A stretch of 64,000 nucleotides of DNA from Corythucha ciliata (lineage: Eukaryota > Arthropoda > Insecta > Hemiptera > Tingidae), in the NCBI GenBank assembly GCA_038030265.1, contig CM075943.1, forward strand, positions 16,864,001 through 16,928,000, in the 5' to 3' direction. The notes under the pieces are model-generated. The model was not told the origin of the DNA. It made no database searches and worked only from the letters and a program-made list of their open reading frames with translations. The translations under genes were made by a program, and so were the position numbers. Positions 36,221-47,779 of the stretch are shown here, piece after piece (position 1 is the first letter of the stretch; each line of letters opens with the position of its first letter).

Positions 36221-36227
36221 TTTTATA
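36221..36227 (-). promoter_or_regulatory. TATA box of FAH copy 2
   Basis: TATAAAA on the minus strand lies about 78 bp before the start codon and matches the position and sequence of the copy 1 box. Conservation of the promoter argues that copy 2 could still be transcribed. Confidence 0.65.
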
Positions 36228-36239
36228 ACGAATTTTGTT

Positions 36240-36955
36240 GGTGACGAAGTGTGGTGGTGGGGGGGGGGGGGTCACCGAGCACTGGTCCAGCCTCCTGCTC
36301 GTACAAGGGCATACGACCCGTGAGCATTAAATGTAATATGCATTTCCCCGTATTTTTCAATGCGTAATCACGTGAATAGAACGTCTTTGCCGTATGATCG
36401 GAATTTGTGTTACTTCTCCCCAGAAGTGAATCTTTGATGCCGTCTGCCACCGGTTTCGTCACGCCCAAATGGAGGCAGACAATTTTTCCCACTATTGGGG
36501 AATTATTCTCGATTTTATGCGCTGGGTAACAAAAGTATGCAAATGGTTGCACTTTTTACGTCGCTGGCTCTTGGTCTAATATGTTTTTGTTTCTTTCTGG
36601 ATGTCGACTAATTATTATTTACAGATTATAATTGTTTATTTTTTGATCTTGAGTCCAGATATCATCCAATTTCCACATTATTACGCACTTTTACAGGTAG
36701 GCCTGTGTAGAACTCATATAGAAATCCGTTGACCCGGGTCCTTCGCATTCAGTTTGTTCTTGTGAAAATTAAAGAATACAATGCTATCAGAGTTCTTATT
36801 TTTTGTAATGGGAATGTACGAGCCTTAATTACAATGAATGGAAATGAATCATTCATACTTTTTTTTTTTGCTTCGATAGTGTAGGGGTTTTCATTACTTT
36901 GGTCGCCAAAGATGGCATCACTTGGTGTCATCACCATGATGGGTACCTAATCAAA
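36240..36955. other. upstream flank of FAH copy 2
   Basis: Homology to the upstream flank of copy 1 continues in patches to about 36775 (TTTCTTTCTGGATGTCGACT, AATCCGTTGACCC). A G-run lies at 36257-36270. I see no gene. Confidence 0.5.
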
Positions 36956-36959
36956 ATGA

Positions 36960-38115
36960 TCAAACCGTTAGCATTACACTGTTTGCTTCTGCTAAGGAAA
37001 AAAGTGATTGTGCGGCACGGGGAAGGAGGAAACTGATGATGTGTCCTGGGAACTGGCTTAGTGACTGAAAATTGTCACAGTAACCTGGAGACTGAAACTG
37101 AAAAATTGACTTGGAAGTTGACAAAACGGCCTGGAAACTGATGGCACGCAGTTGCCTGAAAGATGACAAAATAACTGACCAATTGACTATAAAACGACCT
37201 GGAAACTGACAACTGGATACTGAAAAAATAACTGACCAATTGACTATAAAACGACCTGGAAACTGATAAAGTGGCCTGGATACTGAAAAAGTGACTTAAG
37301 AACTGACAAAGTGATCTGGGAACTGGTACGCAGTTGCCCGAAAACTGACAAAATAACTTAGCAATAATTAAAAAAGGAATCTGGAAACTAAAAAAGTGCG
37401 TAGAAATTGAAAAAGTGACTTAAAAACCGACAGATTGGCCTGGAAACTGGCTCGCAGTTGCCTGAAAACTGACAAAATAACTTTGCAACTGACGAAGTGA
37501 CCTACTGGAATGGAAACTGAGTAACCAGGAGTTACCAGAAAACTGACAAAGCGGCCTGGAAACTGGCAAAGTGGCCTGGATACTAAAAAACAGGCCTGAA
37601 ACCTTGCAAAGCGGCCTGAAAAATGGTACGCGGTTGGCTGAAAACTGACAAAATAACTTTGAAATTGTCAACGTGACCTGAAACTGACAAACGGGTCTGG
37701 ATACTGAACAAGTAAATTAAAAACTGACAAAGTGACCTGGAAACTGGCACGCAGTTGCCTGAAAATTGACAATAACTTAGCAATTGACAAAGTCACGTTG
37801 AGCGGAAAGTGACTGAGTAGCCAGAAACTGACAATACGTGACTTGGAAACTGACAAAGCGGCCTGGATTCTGAAAAAGTGAATTGAAAACTGACAAAATG
37901 ACTTAGCAATAATTGACAAAGGGATGTGGAAACTAATGAACACCATTTCCACCAGTGGAAATTGACAATGTGACTTGGAAACAGACAAAGTGGTCTGAAC
38001 GCTGAAAAAGTGACTTAAAAACTGGCAAAGTGGTCTGGAAACTGGCACGCTGTCGCCCGAATATTTACAAAATAACTTGGCAATTGACAAAGTGTCCTAG
38101 AATCTGACAATGAGT
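36960..38115. repeat. family F 20-nt minisatellite
   Basis: Units of about 18-20 nt with the theme AACTGACAAAGTGACCTGGA repeat from about 37050 to 38110, with recurring variants GGCACGCAGTTGCCTGAAAA and CTGAAAAAGTGACTTAAAAA that suggest a higher-order block. Minus-strand open frames (Phe/Gln/Ser/Leu-rich) arise from the repeat. Confidence 0.9.
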
Positions 38116-38119
38116 GACT

Positions 38120-40255
38120 TGGGAAGAAATACATTTCGTAAACAAAATTGTGTGGGTTTTATTGCTCACAGAACCCAATTTCACCCAATCTTCACTCACT
38201 CAAAACGCCAATTTCACAGTATTGACCCCCCCCCCCCAGCGACGAGAAGTAATTCCGCTTGGTAGGCTTTCCGAAGTCCAAATATCAAAGACATGTCAAT
38301 GATTTGACATTCATAAAGCCCCGGTTTAATGTCCCGGTTTTAGCTAATTCAATAACCAAATTCCGCCTCTGACGCCTTGAAGCCAACTTCACGGGATCAA
38401 ATTTTGTAGATCTGGCTCGTCAGAAACCAATTTCGCGGGATTTGGCTCCCTAAAGGAGCCAACTTCAAGGAATTTCACACTTAATTCCAATTCCAAAGGT
38501 GAAATTCCCAGCGTGTTGGTTCGTTTCAAAAAGGAAATTTCGCAGGTTGGCCCATTCAAATGGTGGTTTCACCGAGTTGCCTCATTACGAACTAATTTCA
38601 CCGCGCGCACGCGCTAAAAACCGACTTTGAGGGTTTTGTTGCCTCAAAAACCAAATTTTGCGCCCTTGACACATCCGAAAAACAATTTTCGCGTGGTTCG
38701 CTCATTTTAAAGAGCAATATTTCAGGACATTTCTCATTAAAAACCAAATTTTGCGCTTTTGTCCCTGTCAAAAAGCAATATTGGGGGGGGGGGGCATCGG
38801 GCATGGCTCATTCAAATAACCAATTTAATTGGGATTGACTAATTGAAAATTTCAATTTCCAAGTACCGTCAATTATCCTCAAAACTGACTCCTGCATCAA
38901 AACTGCACTTTTTCCCCCTAAAAACGCCCAAATAATCTTAAAATTCCGCCCAAAAAACAGATTTCCCACGTAAGAATAAATGGTCATATTTCGCAAAATC
39001 TATTCTCGATTACGATTGACAAAAACGATAATTCACGGCTGAAATGGAAAAAAGCGCTCATTCCCAGCTGAAATGAAGGAAAAGCGCTAATTCAAGGCTA
39101 AAAGTGAAAAATCGCCGATTCGGAGCTAAAATTGGAAAAATCGTTCTTTATTCGCGGATAATCCAATTTTATCCAATGTCGCGGATTATCTAATTCGCAG
39201 CTAAAATTGAGGAGAAACGCATATTCGCAACTGAAATTGAGAGAAATATATAGTGGCAAAATTACGTTATCTGGAGCTAAATATCCACAAAATTGCAAGT
39301 TGCGGGTCCGGGAATGTTCAATAAGTTTGGTTTCTTGTTGTTTTTTTCTTTACGATCGTGGAACCCTGGGAAGCTACCCACCCCAACCCCCATGCCCTGA
39401 GAAAACCCACCAAATTTTCTGTCTGAAAATCACATTATTGCACTTTCACGCCTGATTTTCGCGAATTTGGAAATTTCGTTTTTTTTTAGTGCCCGCGGAA
39501 CCCGAACTAACGTAAACATCCGTGAAATTGGAAATGTCCTGGTCTTTTAAGCAGAGCTGGCTTTAATTAAACAAAAGTTTTACGATTGTTTGGGGGACCT
39601 TGGGCTGGGCTGGTCGGTGTCCGACCTCGACTGCGACCCCCATCCCCTCTCGCGAGTAGCAACATTAAGCGCCAAGCATTGAGTTTGCAAGCTTGGGTCC
39701 CAAGTTGAGCGAAAATACATAGTTGAATGCGAAACTGCAAGTTACGAAAATGCAAAATTCGTGTCTCAATTCTTGTGAAAATGGAAGTTTTGGGTCTTAA
39801 TTTCGTCGAAATTGACTGTTTCGGGGCTAAATATCTGGGGGAATGGGATGATTGCAATTGTTTTATGTGGGCTCGCGGGTTCAGAACTCAAGGCTAGCTG
39901 GCCACGACGGACGGCGCGGCGGCGTCGTCGTAGGCTGACAATGCTCCCTCTTCCCCACAAAATTACAACATTCCGCTACAACAATTGCTGAAAATACGCG
40001 ACGTTGTGAGTTAAGCTTGTTAAAATCGGTGAAATTGCGGGTTGCGTCCAAATTCCAAGGAATTGGATCTCATATAATCCCAGTTTTGGAGGTTTCGGTC
40101 TTACCAAAACCAATAGCCAACATGCTTACACTGTACCAACTTTGTGGGTTTGGCTCTTTAAAAATATAATTTCGCGTGTTTGGCTCTTTCAAGACCAAAT
40201 TTTATGATAATGCTGTAATCTGGAAGTGGATACAAACAGCACAGCGGGCAATAGA
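38120..40255. repeat. mixed degenerate arrays, families B and A
   Basis: Family B units dominate 38160-38800 (AACCAATTTCGCGGGATTTG). Family A in reverse occupies 39030-39300 (AAAAGCGCTAATTC, GCTGAAAT). Diverged B-like units continue to about 40230. There are C- and G-runs at 38226-38239 and 38785-38795. No gene is visible. Confidence 0.65.
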
Positions 40256-40809
40256 AAATTAGGTTTATTTTGGCAGTAGAAAGAGAACGTGTATAAAAAT
40301 AAAAACGTTCTAAATAAGTACATACGTGAGTAAGTACATTCGACGCACAAAATAAAAAGTTCTAAATTTCACTCAAAGGACACAATGAATTCGGTTACTT
40401 AATAAATAATGGCAGGAATGCTAAAAACACTATTTTTTTTCTGGCTTTTGGGCTTAAAAGTTTTGCAGTCTTCCAGACATTACTCCGAGCATTAATTAAT
40501 TGATTTGGCCGGGGTATTGTTCTCCAGTGCGAGGAGCTAGACACCTATAAGAGAGAGAGAGAGAGTGAAAAAAAAAAAGTGTGAATCCCACAGCGAAATA
40601 TCAAGTTCCCGGTCAGTAAACATAAACGAATTACAAAATAATCAATATCCTAGGCTTTAATCCGAATTTAATGACCGCAACCTGACAAAGGCACGGGAAT
40701 CACTCGATGATGAGTGAGGGGACCGGGGAGGGAGTTCAGAAACGCTCCTTAAACTTATTTAGTCGAAATCGTTTCATTTTCAAATCCTAAAGGGACATTT
40801 CTGAATACC
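40256..40809 (-). other. 3' flank / UTR of caspase A
   Basis: This stretch contains no coding feature. It includes a (GA)n run at about 40551-40565 and a minus-strand AATAAA near 40264-40269 that could end the caspase transcript. Confidence 0.35.
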
Positions 40810-43800
40810 TCAAAAGCATTCGCATTTTTTTTTAGCTTTATGGTGGTCACCTTCTTCAATACTGTTGGCCGGTTTCTTCTCGGTAAACTTGACCAGTCTC
40901 GTGAGCATGCTCGTTATACAAGCAATTTGTTTGTTACGGTCCATCGTGTTGTCACCGGGTACATTTGAAATGAATTCCGTGGCGATTCGACGGTTAACGA
41001 AAGTCAAAGTCGTTAATAGATCGTACAGGAATGCGGATTCGTTGAGTTCAGTCACGAGACATTGCACGAACCAGGAGCCGCGTCCCGTGTTTCGCCAAGA
41101 ATAGTGCCCTAATGATAAGAACAACAGTTTTTCTTTTTAAATGAAAAAAATGGGATTAACAAATAATAAAATATGTGTTTCTGGTACCTTCTGCTGTCGA
41201 ATATACCATTAAGAAGTCCGCCCATACCGGGATTTTGTACGACCTTGCACCATCAGTTTGTGCAGACAAAGTGACTCCTGGATCTAATTTACTTCCTCGG
41301 CAAGCCTACAATGTAACGAACTTTCAAGGTTGTGTCCAATGGGGTTGTATACCAAAATTTGAGCATCACGGTACCTGAACGAAGAACAATTTTGGTTTCC
41401 CAGCTAGTGTTTTACATTTATCGCCCGTAAAAGGACTCCAAAGGTTATCAGGCTTGTAGGCGGTGTCTTTAGCGTATAAAATCCCCTCTTCGCCATGACT
41501 GAGAACAATGACTACTAAGCAATCGCTGTCACTATGGTCTGTATCAGCGACTAAAAACAAAACAATAAATCTAGAACTTTTCCAAGATAAATAATGAATA
41601 ACGAAGCGTTTTACTGACTTTCTTGAATTCTTGACATAACATGAGATCCGGTAAAGTCTTCGTTGACTTCGACTTCAAACCCCATCCTTTCAAAGCATTT
41701 GACCAGGTTGTCGCGGTCGGCGTCAGTCCCACTTCTCGCTCTCAGATGAGGTATTTCGAACTCGTTGTGATTGAACACTACGCAAAGGCCACGCTTCTTG
41801 TGATCCATTTTATAGAACAGGGATTTCTCGTCGGTGACCATTTTAGCGTTGGATCGATCTCGACGTCCTCCTCCCATACTGGTAGGCACAAAAGTAAGAC
41901 AAACATCACAGTTACATTTTCATTATTGTGTAAAGCCCCTCTAACTGTGCTATCCGTCACGGAAATGACCCTTTTTTCACCATAGGCGGACCGTTTTGCC
42001 AGGAAACTATCGATTTGTTCCCCGAATCTGAATTTTCGGGCCAAAAATAGATTTTTATCTCAGAAACGGGGGGGGGGGGTAAAATTGTAGGTATGCGGGA
42101 GGGTAAAATTGTATACTTTTCACAAAGGTCAAAATGAATACAGAAAAAGTAGGAATCAAAGGTCAAAATGAAGACAGAAAAAGTAGGGGTCAAAGGTCAA
42201 AATGAAAATACGAAAAGTTCGTGTCAAAATGAAGATAAAAAAACTTCGTGTTCTTGGAGTTCTGAAACGTGCAAAACATGCATCATTCATGACCCACCCA
42301 TATTTGCCATAGGAGCGAGACCAATAGTGCATTTTTTACGTGAAATGCACTAAAATTAGGGGTCAAATTGAAGATACAAAAAGTAGGAGTCAGAGGTCCA
42401 AATGAAGATACGCAAAGTAAGGTTCAAAGGTTAAAATGAAGGTGAAACAATGTGTGCCGATATTAATATAGGTACACAAACTAGGGGCATGGGTCAAAAT
42501 GAAGAAACAAAAAGTAGAGTAGGGCGGTCAAAGGTCAAAATTAAGGTACAAAAAGTTAGGGTTAAAGGCCAAAATGAACATACAAAAAGTAGGGGTCAAA
42601 ATGAATAAACAAAAATTAGGAGTCAAAGGTCAAAATTAAGATACAAATAAATTCGGGTCAAAGGTCAAAATGAAGATAGAAAAATAGGGGTCAACGGTCA
42701 AAATGAAGGTAAAAAAATTAGGGGTCAAAGATAGAAATGAAGATTAAAAGTAGGGGATAACGGTCAAAATGGGTCATGTGTCAAACGGCTTCCTACGGGG
42801 CTGGCTTACTCTCTAAAAGCCAATTTCGCTGGTTCCAATCGCTAATGAACCATTTTCGCAGGTCTGGCCCACAAAAAAAAAAAAAAAAAAATCCGCAGGT
42901 TTGACTTGCTGAAAATCCCATTTCGCACGGTTGCCTCTTCAAAATGTTACGTTTCGCAGGTTCGGCTCACTGAAAAACTAATTTTTTGATTTTTGGCTGT
43001 GTAAAAACCTCATTTTCATGGGGTCTGCTCGTACAAAAAATTCACGAGATTTCATGAACTTTAGTTCGCTTGAAACCCAACTTTGTTCTACCTCGCGGAG
43101 GGGGGGACGAGAGCATTTGAAACTTTTCTAGTCCCTTTCGGCGCGGGCAGACCATGTGCATGTAACTAACACCGAGGGTGGCGGCACGGGAGGGGAAATT
43201 ACAGCCCCTTTGGTCTCTGACATCGTGCGACATCATGCAAGATGCTCTTTCCTATAAGACCAAGAGCCAGCTACCCAGTGGTTGTTGACGACCATAACTT
43301 CACAGTTTACACAGGCCTGTCAGTTCCAGACGAGGAACTAATTGACTCTACGATAGATAGGGTCCAGGTTGAGGGGCTAAATTGCAGCAGTTACCGTGCC
43401 TGGCAGCCCCAAGGGACAAAAACTCAAGTTTAGGCGACGAAAATATTACTTTGTGGGGGGAAATTGCCAGTTTTGGACGGACAATCCGGAAAAGAAGGCT
43501 CCAAACAACGATTTCCCAGCAGATATGTCAGTTTTTGACGGATCTCAACCTTTTCTGTACAAATTCAACAAAATTTGGAAACGAATTGACGATTGAGCGG
43601 ATAAAACTACTAGTTATCTTGCTGAGGAATGGCAGATTATAGTGTTATAATTGTAGTGCCTGAACTTCAGCCCCAGGCAGCGAATATTTGGCCCCAGAAA
43701 CGTGATTCTAACTGTCCGCCTCCACAGTTCAGAACCGAAATTCTACTTGAGGCTAAATTGATCGTGTCCCGGCCACAGTTCTGTCGAGAGAGGGGGGCAC

Positions 43801-46099
43801 TGGGTCCGTTTTCTGTGTTTCTTAGCTGGAGTCGGCCCTTTGCTGTGTTTTGGCCTTTGCTCTCATTTGACTTTGGCTGTGGTTGGGCCTTATTGGGACA
43901 TCTTCGTGGCAGGAGCTTTACTGTGGTTTGGAGCTTTGCTGTGGTTGGACATGTGATGCTGTGATTGGACATTTGCTACTGTGGTTATAGATTTTGACCT
44001 TATTAGGCCCTCTTAGTGGGAGGAGTTTGACTGCGGTTTGGAGTTTGGCTGTGGTTGGATCCGGGCAGAAAGAGCGAGCAGTGAACTCCGTCAGTTACTT
44101 ACCGGCAGACATGGCCTTTCTTGGGGGTCCGAATTTAGAAAATCAATAAAAAGATTGGAAGAAAATTCAGAGGAAAAGTTTGGGGCCCAGATTTCGGGAT
44201 TGAAAAAAAAAATTTGGGAAAATAGAAGAAAATTGGAAAATCAAGTTTCTTTAACGGCGTTGAAAATATATGACAGTATAGCAAGGGCGTATTCAGGACG
44301 GAGAAATCCTCAAAACCGAAAGCTATACTTGGAAAAAGTCAATTTACGCCTTCAAACTGGCGGTTTAGCACCAACATTGAACATAATGCCCTTAAAAACC
44401 CTAAAAATATGTAACATAAAAACCTAAAAATATCAAAATCTTGAACGTGAGAGAAGCAATTCCCACGGAAAAATTGACGATTTTTTGTGGAGATACTGTC
44501 GCAAATTTAGATCGTTTGGGTTTTAGCCATTTTCTAGGCTTGAATCGTCAGTTTTGCCATTATGGGGGGCACGAATAGTCAGTACTTAGCCGATTTTAGG
44601 ACGCTGTCAAACCATTAGGCGTAAATGGTCAGTATTGGCCATTTATGGCTTGCGATTGGTCGATTTCACGTATCGTTAGTTTAGCCATTTTTAGGGCGCA
44701 AATAGTCAGTTTGACCGTCTTTAAGGCGCGAATCGTCAGTCACTTTGTGGCGCGAGTACAGTCAATTTAGCCTTTTTTTTACGGCGGGAATAGCTATAGT
44801 TTAAACACTTTTAGGCAGCGAATAACTGTCATGACATTTTTAGTAGAGCGAAGCGCACTACCTTGAGAAAATCGTCGTCGAGCAAAATCCGAGTCTGTGT
44901 AGCTACACAGAGGGCCCCGCGATAGTTCTCGCCTATGGACCCCTCGAGGACTAGAAACGGCCCTGACCAACAACTCGGGTTTCCAGCGATATATCACGCG
45001 CAACAGCCGTTCGTGAGGAAAACAGATGAATTAGCAGCTGAAAATGGACTTTTGGCCGACTGCCGTCAATCCTTCAGGACGATAGTCGATAGTATCGGTC
45101 CCCCTCGCCATGTTGAAAGCCGAATATTTGGCCTTTTTGGAGACTGTGAATTAAATGAAGACGCTTGCTATCCAACTTAGAGCCCAAACTCTTCAGTCTA
45201 AATGTCTACACGGATGGCTCGCCACGAGAAGCGAACTCAACTCTGATGTCCTCTACGGAAAACTGCTGAAAATGATAGAGAAGTTGTTGTTGGAGCGCAG
45301 CTATTCCAATGGATTCATATAGTCATAGTGGATGTAACAAATAGCTACGCCGATTCGAAAAGTGTTGTGTATTGTAGACTGCCGTACTAAAATCGACGCG
45401 GCACAAATGGGCCTAACAGGGGGGCCTTCCCATTTGCCTTAGTTGAGTCAATGGGTGAGCTGACGCCCAGGCCAGACAAGGAGCCACAATAAGCCAGGCA
45501 AACCTTCCCGTCACCTAATCCTGGATTCAAGTTCACTGAGATATAAGACGGTTAACTCTCTTCGTCAGAAAGTTGAGTGCTGACGATAAGACATCGAAAC
45601 CGCGGTCTCGTATAGCTGTGGGTCGATAAATCACTTGGATTTTCTGATCCTAGTAGCGTGTACGATTAGGGTGTTGCCTGTTGCGTTTTTCATTAGTTTT
45701 CAGTCAGACAAGTCAACATAATTCTGTAAAGAAACTACACTACAATGGAATACAAAACTTGTCACTTAGAGAGTTTTGCGCTGCTAGAACCTATCACAAC
45801 AAGCTGTTAAAACATTAAGATTTTACGAAACAATAGCGACGTCAGAGAAGGACAATATTGCAAAATAAATTCAAGTGCTATGAAATAATAGTGTGTTTTC
45901 CAGCCGGTGAGGTGGAGATGTACCGTAATGCAATTTTTTCCCTTGACTGAATTGAGAGTCTTCCATCATAGCTAAAACACTCAACACAATGGGCATTATT
46001 CGGATTTATTACTTACATTCTATCGAATCCTAGAACATCAGGCGTGTCATGGTCCGCTTTATTGTTAACATCGTGAGTCACATCTGGCTGTCCGTCCAT
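40810..46099 (-). CDS. caspase A, 5 exons, 311 aa, catalytic residues intact
   Basis: This is a cysteine protease that cleaves after aspartate in apoptosis. Exons: 46017-46099, 41619-41878, 41375-41550, 41188-41305, 40810-41108; phases 2, 1, 0, 1 agree and borders are GT-AG. Exon 1 is placed 4.1 kb upstream because it has an ATG, a donor and the right phase; it is the least certain exon. Landmarks: GLCVVFNHNEF, GFEVEVNEDFT, LSHGEEG with His133, FFVQ/ACRG with Cys175 (an intron falls between Q and A), ADFLMVYSTAEGHYSWRNTG and RGSWFVQCL of the small subunit. The short prodomain lacks a CARD or DED, so it looks like an effector caspase. The tail is basic and ends KKKCECF. Caspase B lies just upstream on the same strand and is its closest relative here. 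Confidence 0.9.
42105..42785. repeat. family H ~35-nt tandem array in caspase A intron 1
   Basis: The theme GGTCAAAATGAAGATACAAA followed by AAGTAGGGGTCAAA repeats about 15-18 times with variants. A copy of the dispersed short repeat (about 42245-42355) interrupts it. The array lies inside the proposed first intron of caspase A. Confidence 0.88.
42245..42355. repeat. dispersed short repeat, copy 2 (inverted)
   Basis: Reverse-complement relative of 30700-30812, sharing CATGACCCA, GACCAATAGTGCATTTT and GTGAAATGCACTAAAA blocks. It sits within the 35-nt array, so it inserted there or was carried along with it. Confidence 0.7.
42790..44830. repeat. mixed arrays in caspase A intron 1 (B, G-like, C reversed)
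   Basis: Family B units fill 42800-43080. A diverged, reversed family G array lies at 43840-44080 (CTTTGCTGTGGTTGGAC). Reversed family C units lie at 44500-44830 (AATCGTCAGTTTAGCCATTT type). A 129-codon plus-strand open frame (44038-44427) begins in the G-like repeat and has no recognisable motif, so I do not call it a gene. Confidence 0.65.
44840..46010. other. rest of caspase A intron 1
   Basis: No recognised gene. One uninterrupted plus-strand frame (45155-45322, 55 codons from an ATG) encodes a helical-looking peptide ending in LKMIEKLLLERSYSNGFI. It has no familiar motif and no splice context that I can support. Confidence 0.3.
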
Positions 46100-46104
46100 A
46101 TTAA

Positions 46105-46770
46105 GATATATTTCACCCGCACCGTTTTCTCCTAAATAAAAATTGGAATTCCGCAAAATAATTTTTCTACGTGTTGTATTTGTCTCGCAGACTGTGAGCT
46201 ACAAGGAGTGTTTGCTTCACTTGAAGAACAGCCACTGACTGACTCGTTAAAACCGCGGTGAAATCGTCACAGGTTAAACTCGAGAGACGAAGTTGTTATC
46301 CACCAAGGCACCAAGCCAGTTTCATGTTCAAACGTGAATCGTTTGCTTTCTGCTATCGGTCAGTTCGCTCGAATTTGTGTGTATCAAAACCTTTGTTCAG
46401 TTGACCGATTGCCTTGCGGAAGATAAATCGAAGAACAACCAAACTGGAACAAGACATTTTTTCATGCATTGTTTGGTACTACTTTCGAGCCAACTACATA
46501 CCTACATTACATTTCCAAATTTTGAAATCCCCCCCCCCCATCGTGCTACATGTAAACGAAAGCGTGGTTTTTGGATGGGTCCGCTAATGTTCGTCATCGG
46601 CGTTGTGTTCTAAAGAGAGGAATAAGTGACAATGGGCAGTTCGGGCTGTGGCTGATCAAAATTGCGATCATTGGAACTGTGGGGTTTGAGGAAATCACTG
46701 CCTTTACTATATTCAAGTCTTCCCAGCTCGTTCCAACATTGTGCTTTATTTTCGTTTTCGGGGGAAAACA
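46105..46770 (-). other. spacer between the two caspase genes
   Basis: This holds the presumed 5' region of caspase A and 3' region of caspase B. An acceptor-like TTTTTATTTAG just upstream of the caspase A start (about 46140) suggests a 5' UTR intron. A C-run lies at about 46530. I see no further gene. Confidence 0.4.
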
Positions 46771-46772
46771 TT

Positions 46773-47770
46773 TTATATTGTTAACATTTTTACAACATCG
46801 TCGGTTGACAGCCCCCTCGATGTAAGGAAATCTGGGAAGTAGATCAGCCTCGTGAGCGTATTCATCACGCAAGTGACTTGTTTCACCTTTTTGCCGTCTT
46901 TGGTTCTACCCTCGAAATGGGTCGCTATTTGAAGATTTACCAGCGTGAGTAAAGTTAGTAAGTCGTAGCTAGAAGATGATTCTTCTAGCCTCTTCACTAA
47001 GGATATCACAAATATTGTACCACGACGGGTTCTCCAAGAAGTATATCCTGAAACATTAAATCACCAGAAATTATAGGAGCTATTTTGGAAACCCGTCATA
47101 TGAATCAGCTCTATACCTGGTACTGTTGGATACACTATCAAAAAGTCAGGGCTCTCTGGTACTTCGAAATCAGTTGGTTTGTTTCCGTCTGTAAAAACAC
47201 CTATCTCGACGCCTTCGTCATAATTTCTACCTCGACACGCCAAAATAAAGAATATTTTCGGTTTTCCCGCGAGCGACGCGCATTTGTCTCCAGTAAATGG
47301 CTTCCAGAGATTGGAAGGGTCATAATACGTGTCTTTGGCGCACACATAACCACTCCTGCCATGAGTCAGGACTGCAACAACTAAGCTGTCTCTGTCCTTG
47401 TGATCAGCTTGAGCAACTGAAAATCCAAGCTTGAGATTATTATTCTCGTTGATTATTTTACGCGAATAATTTAGTGTCTAACTCTCGTCAATCCGTCGGG
47501 CGATTTGCAAAGCGGTAAAATCTTCGTTAACCTCAACTTCGAAACCAAAACCAGTGAAACACTCCTCCAAGAGATCTCGATCAAAATTAGTTCCCTTTCT
47601 TTCACTGGGCATGAACATGAATTCATAATGGTTAAATATGACGCAAAGACCCGTTGAATTTTCTGTGCCCATTGGGTAGGCAATTTTCTTGTCGTCTGTG
47701 GTCATTTCACCGTCGTTGGGCCTTATTCTGGAGTCTCGAATATCTACGACTTGTCCACTCCACGAATAAA
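46773..47770 (-). CDS. caspase B, diverged active site, N-terminus unresolved
   Basis: This is a paralogue of caspase A. Exons: 47483-47770 (first in-frame ATG at 47705; the exon may instead begin at an acceptor at 47771), 47117-47416 and 46773-47047, with matching phases 1 and 1. Shared landmarks: GLCVIFNHYEF, GFEVEVNEDFT, NLWKPFTGDKCASLAGKPK and FLIVYPTVPGYTSW. The catalytic His (LTHGRSG) and Cys are present, but QACRG reads LACRG, and the small-subunit block SWRNTGRGSWF of caspase A reads SWRTRRGTIFV. The Q/A intron of caspase A is missing. Because the substrate-pocket Arg/Trp region has changed, specificity is likely altered or activity reduced; that is inference. No upstream coding exon could be supported, so the product may be incomplete. 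Confidence 0.85.
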
Positions 47771-47779
47771 CTGTGTTGA

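Noticed and set aside
36257..36270. G-run that might form a G-quadruplex
   Set aside because: A single uninterrupted homopolymer in non-coding DNA; several C/G-runs exist in the window and none has supporting context.
44038..44427. 129-codon open frame with a Lys/Glu-rich, coiled-coil-like middle
   Set aside because: It begins inside a tandem repeat, has no recognisable family motif and lies in the caspase A intron.
45181..45260. VYTDGS peptide resembling the RNase H motif of a LINE
   Set aside because: It is five residues in one of three open overlapping frames, with none of the other RNase H motifs nearby.
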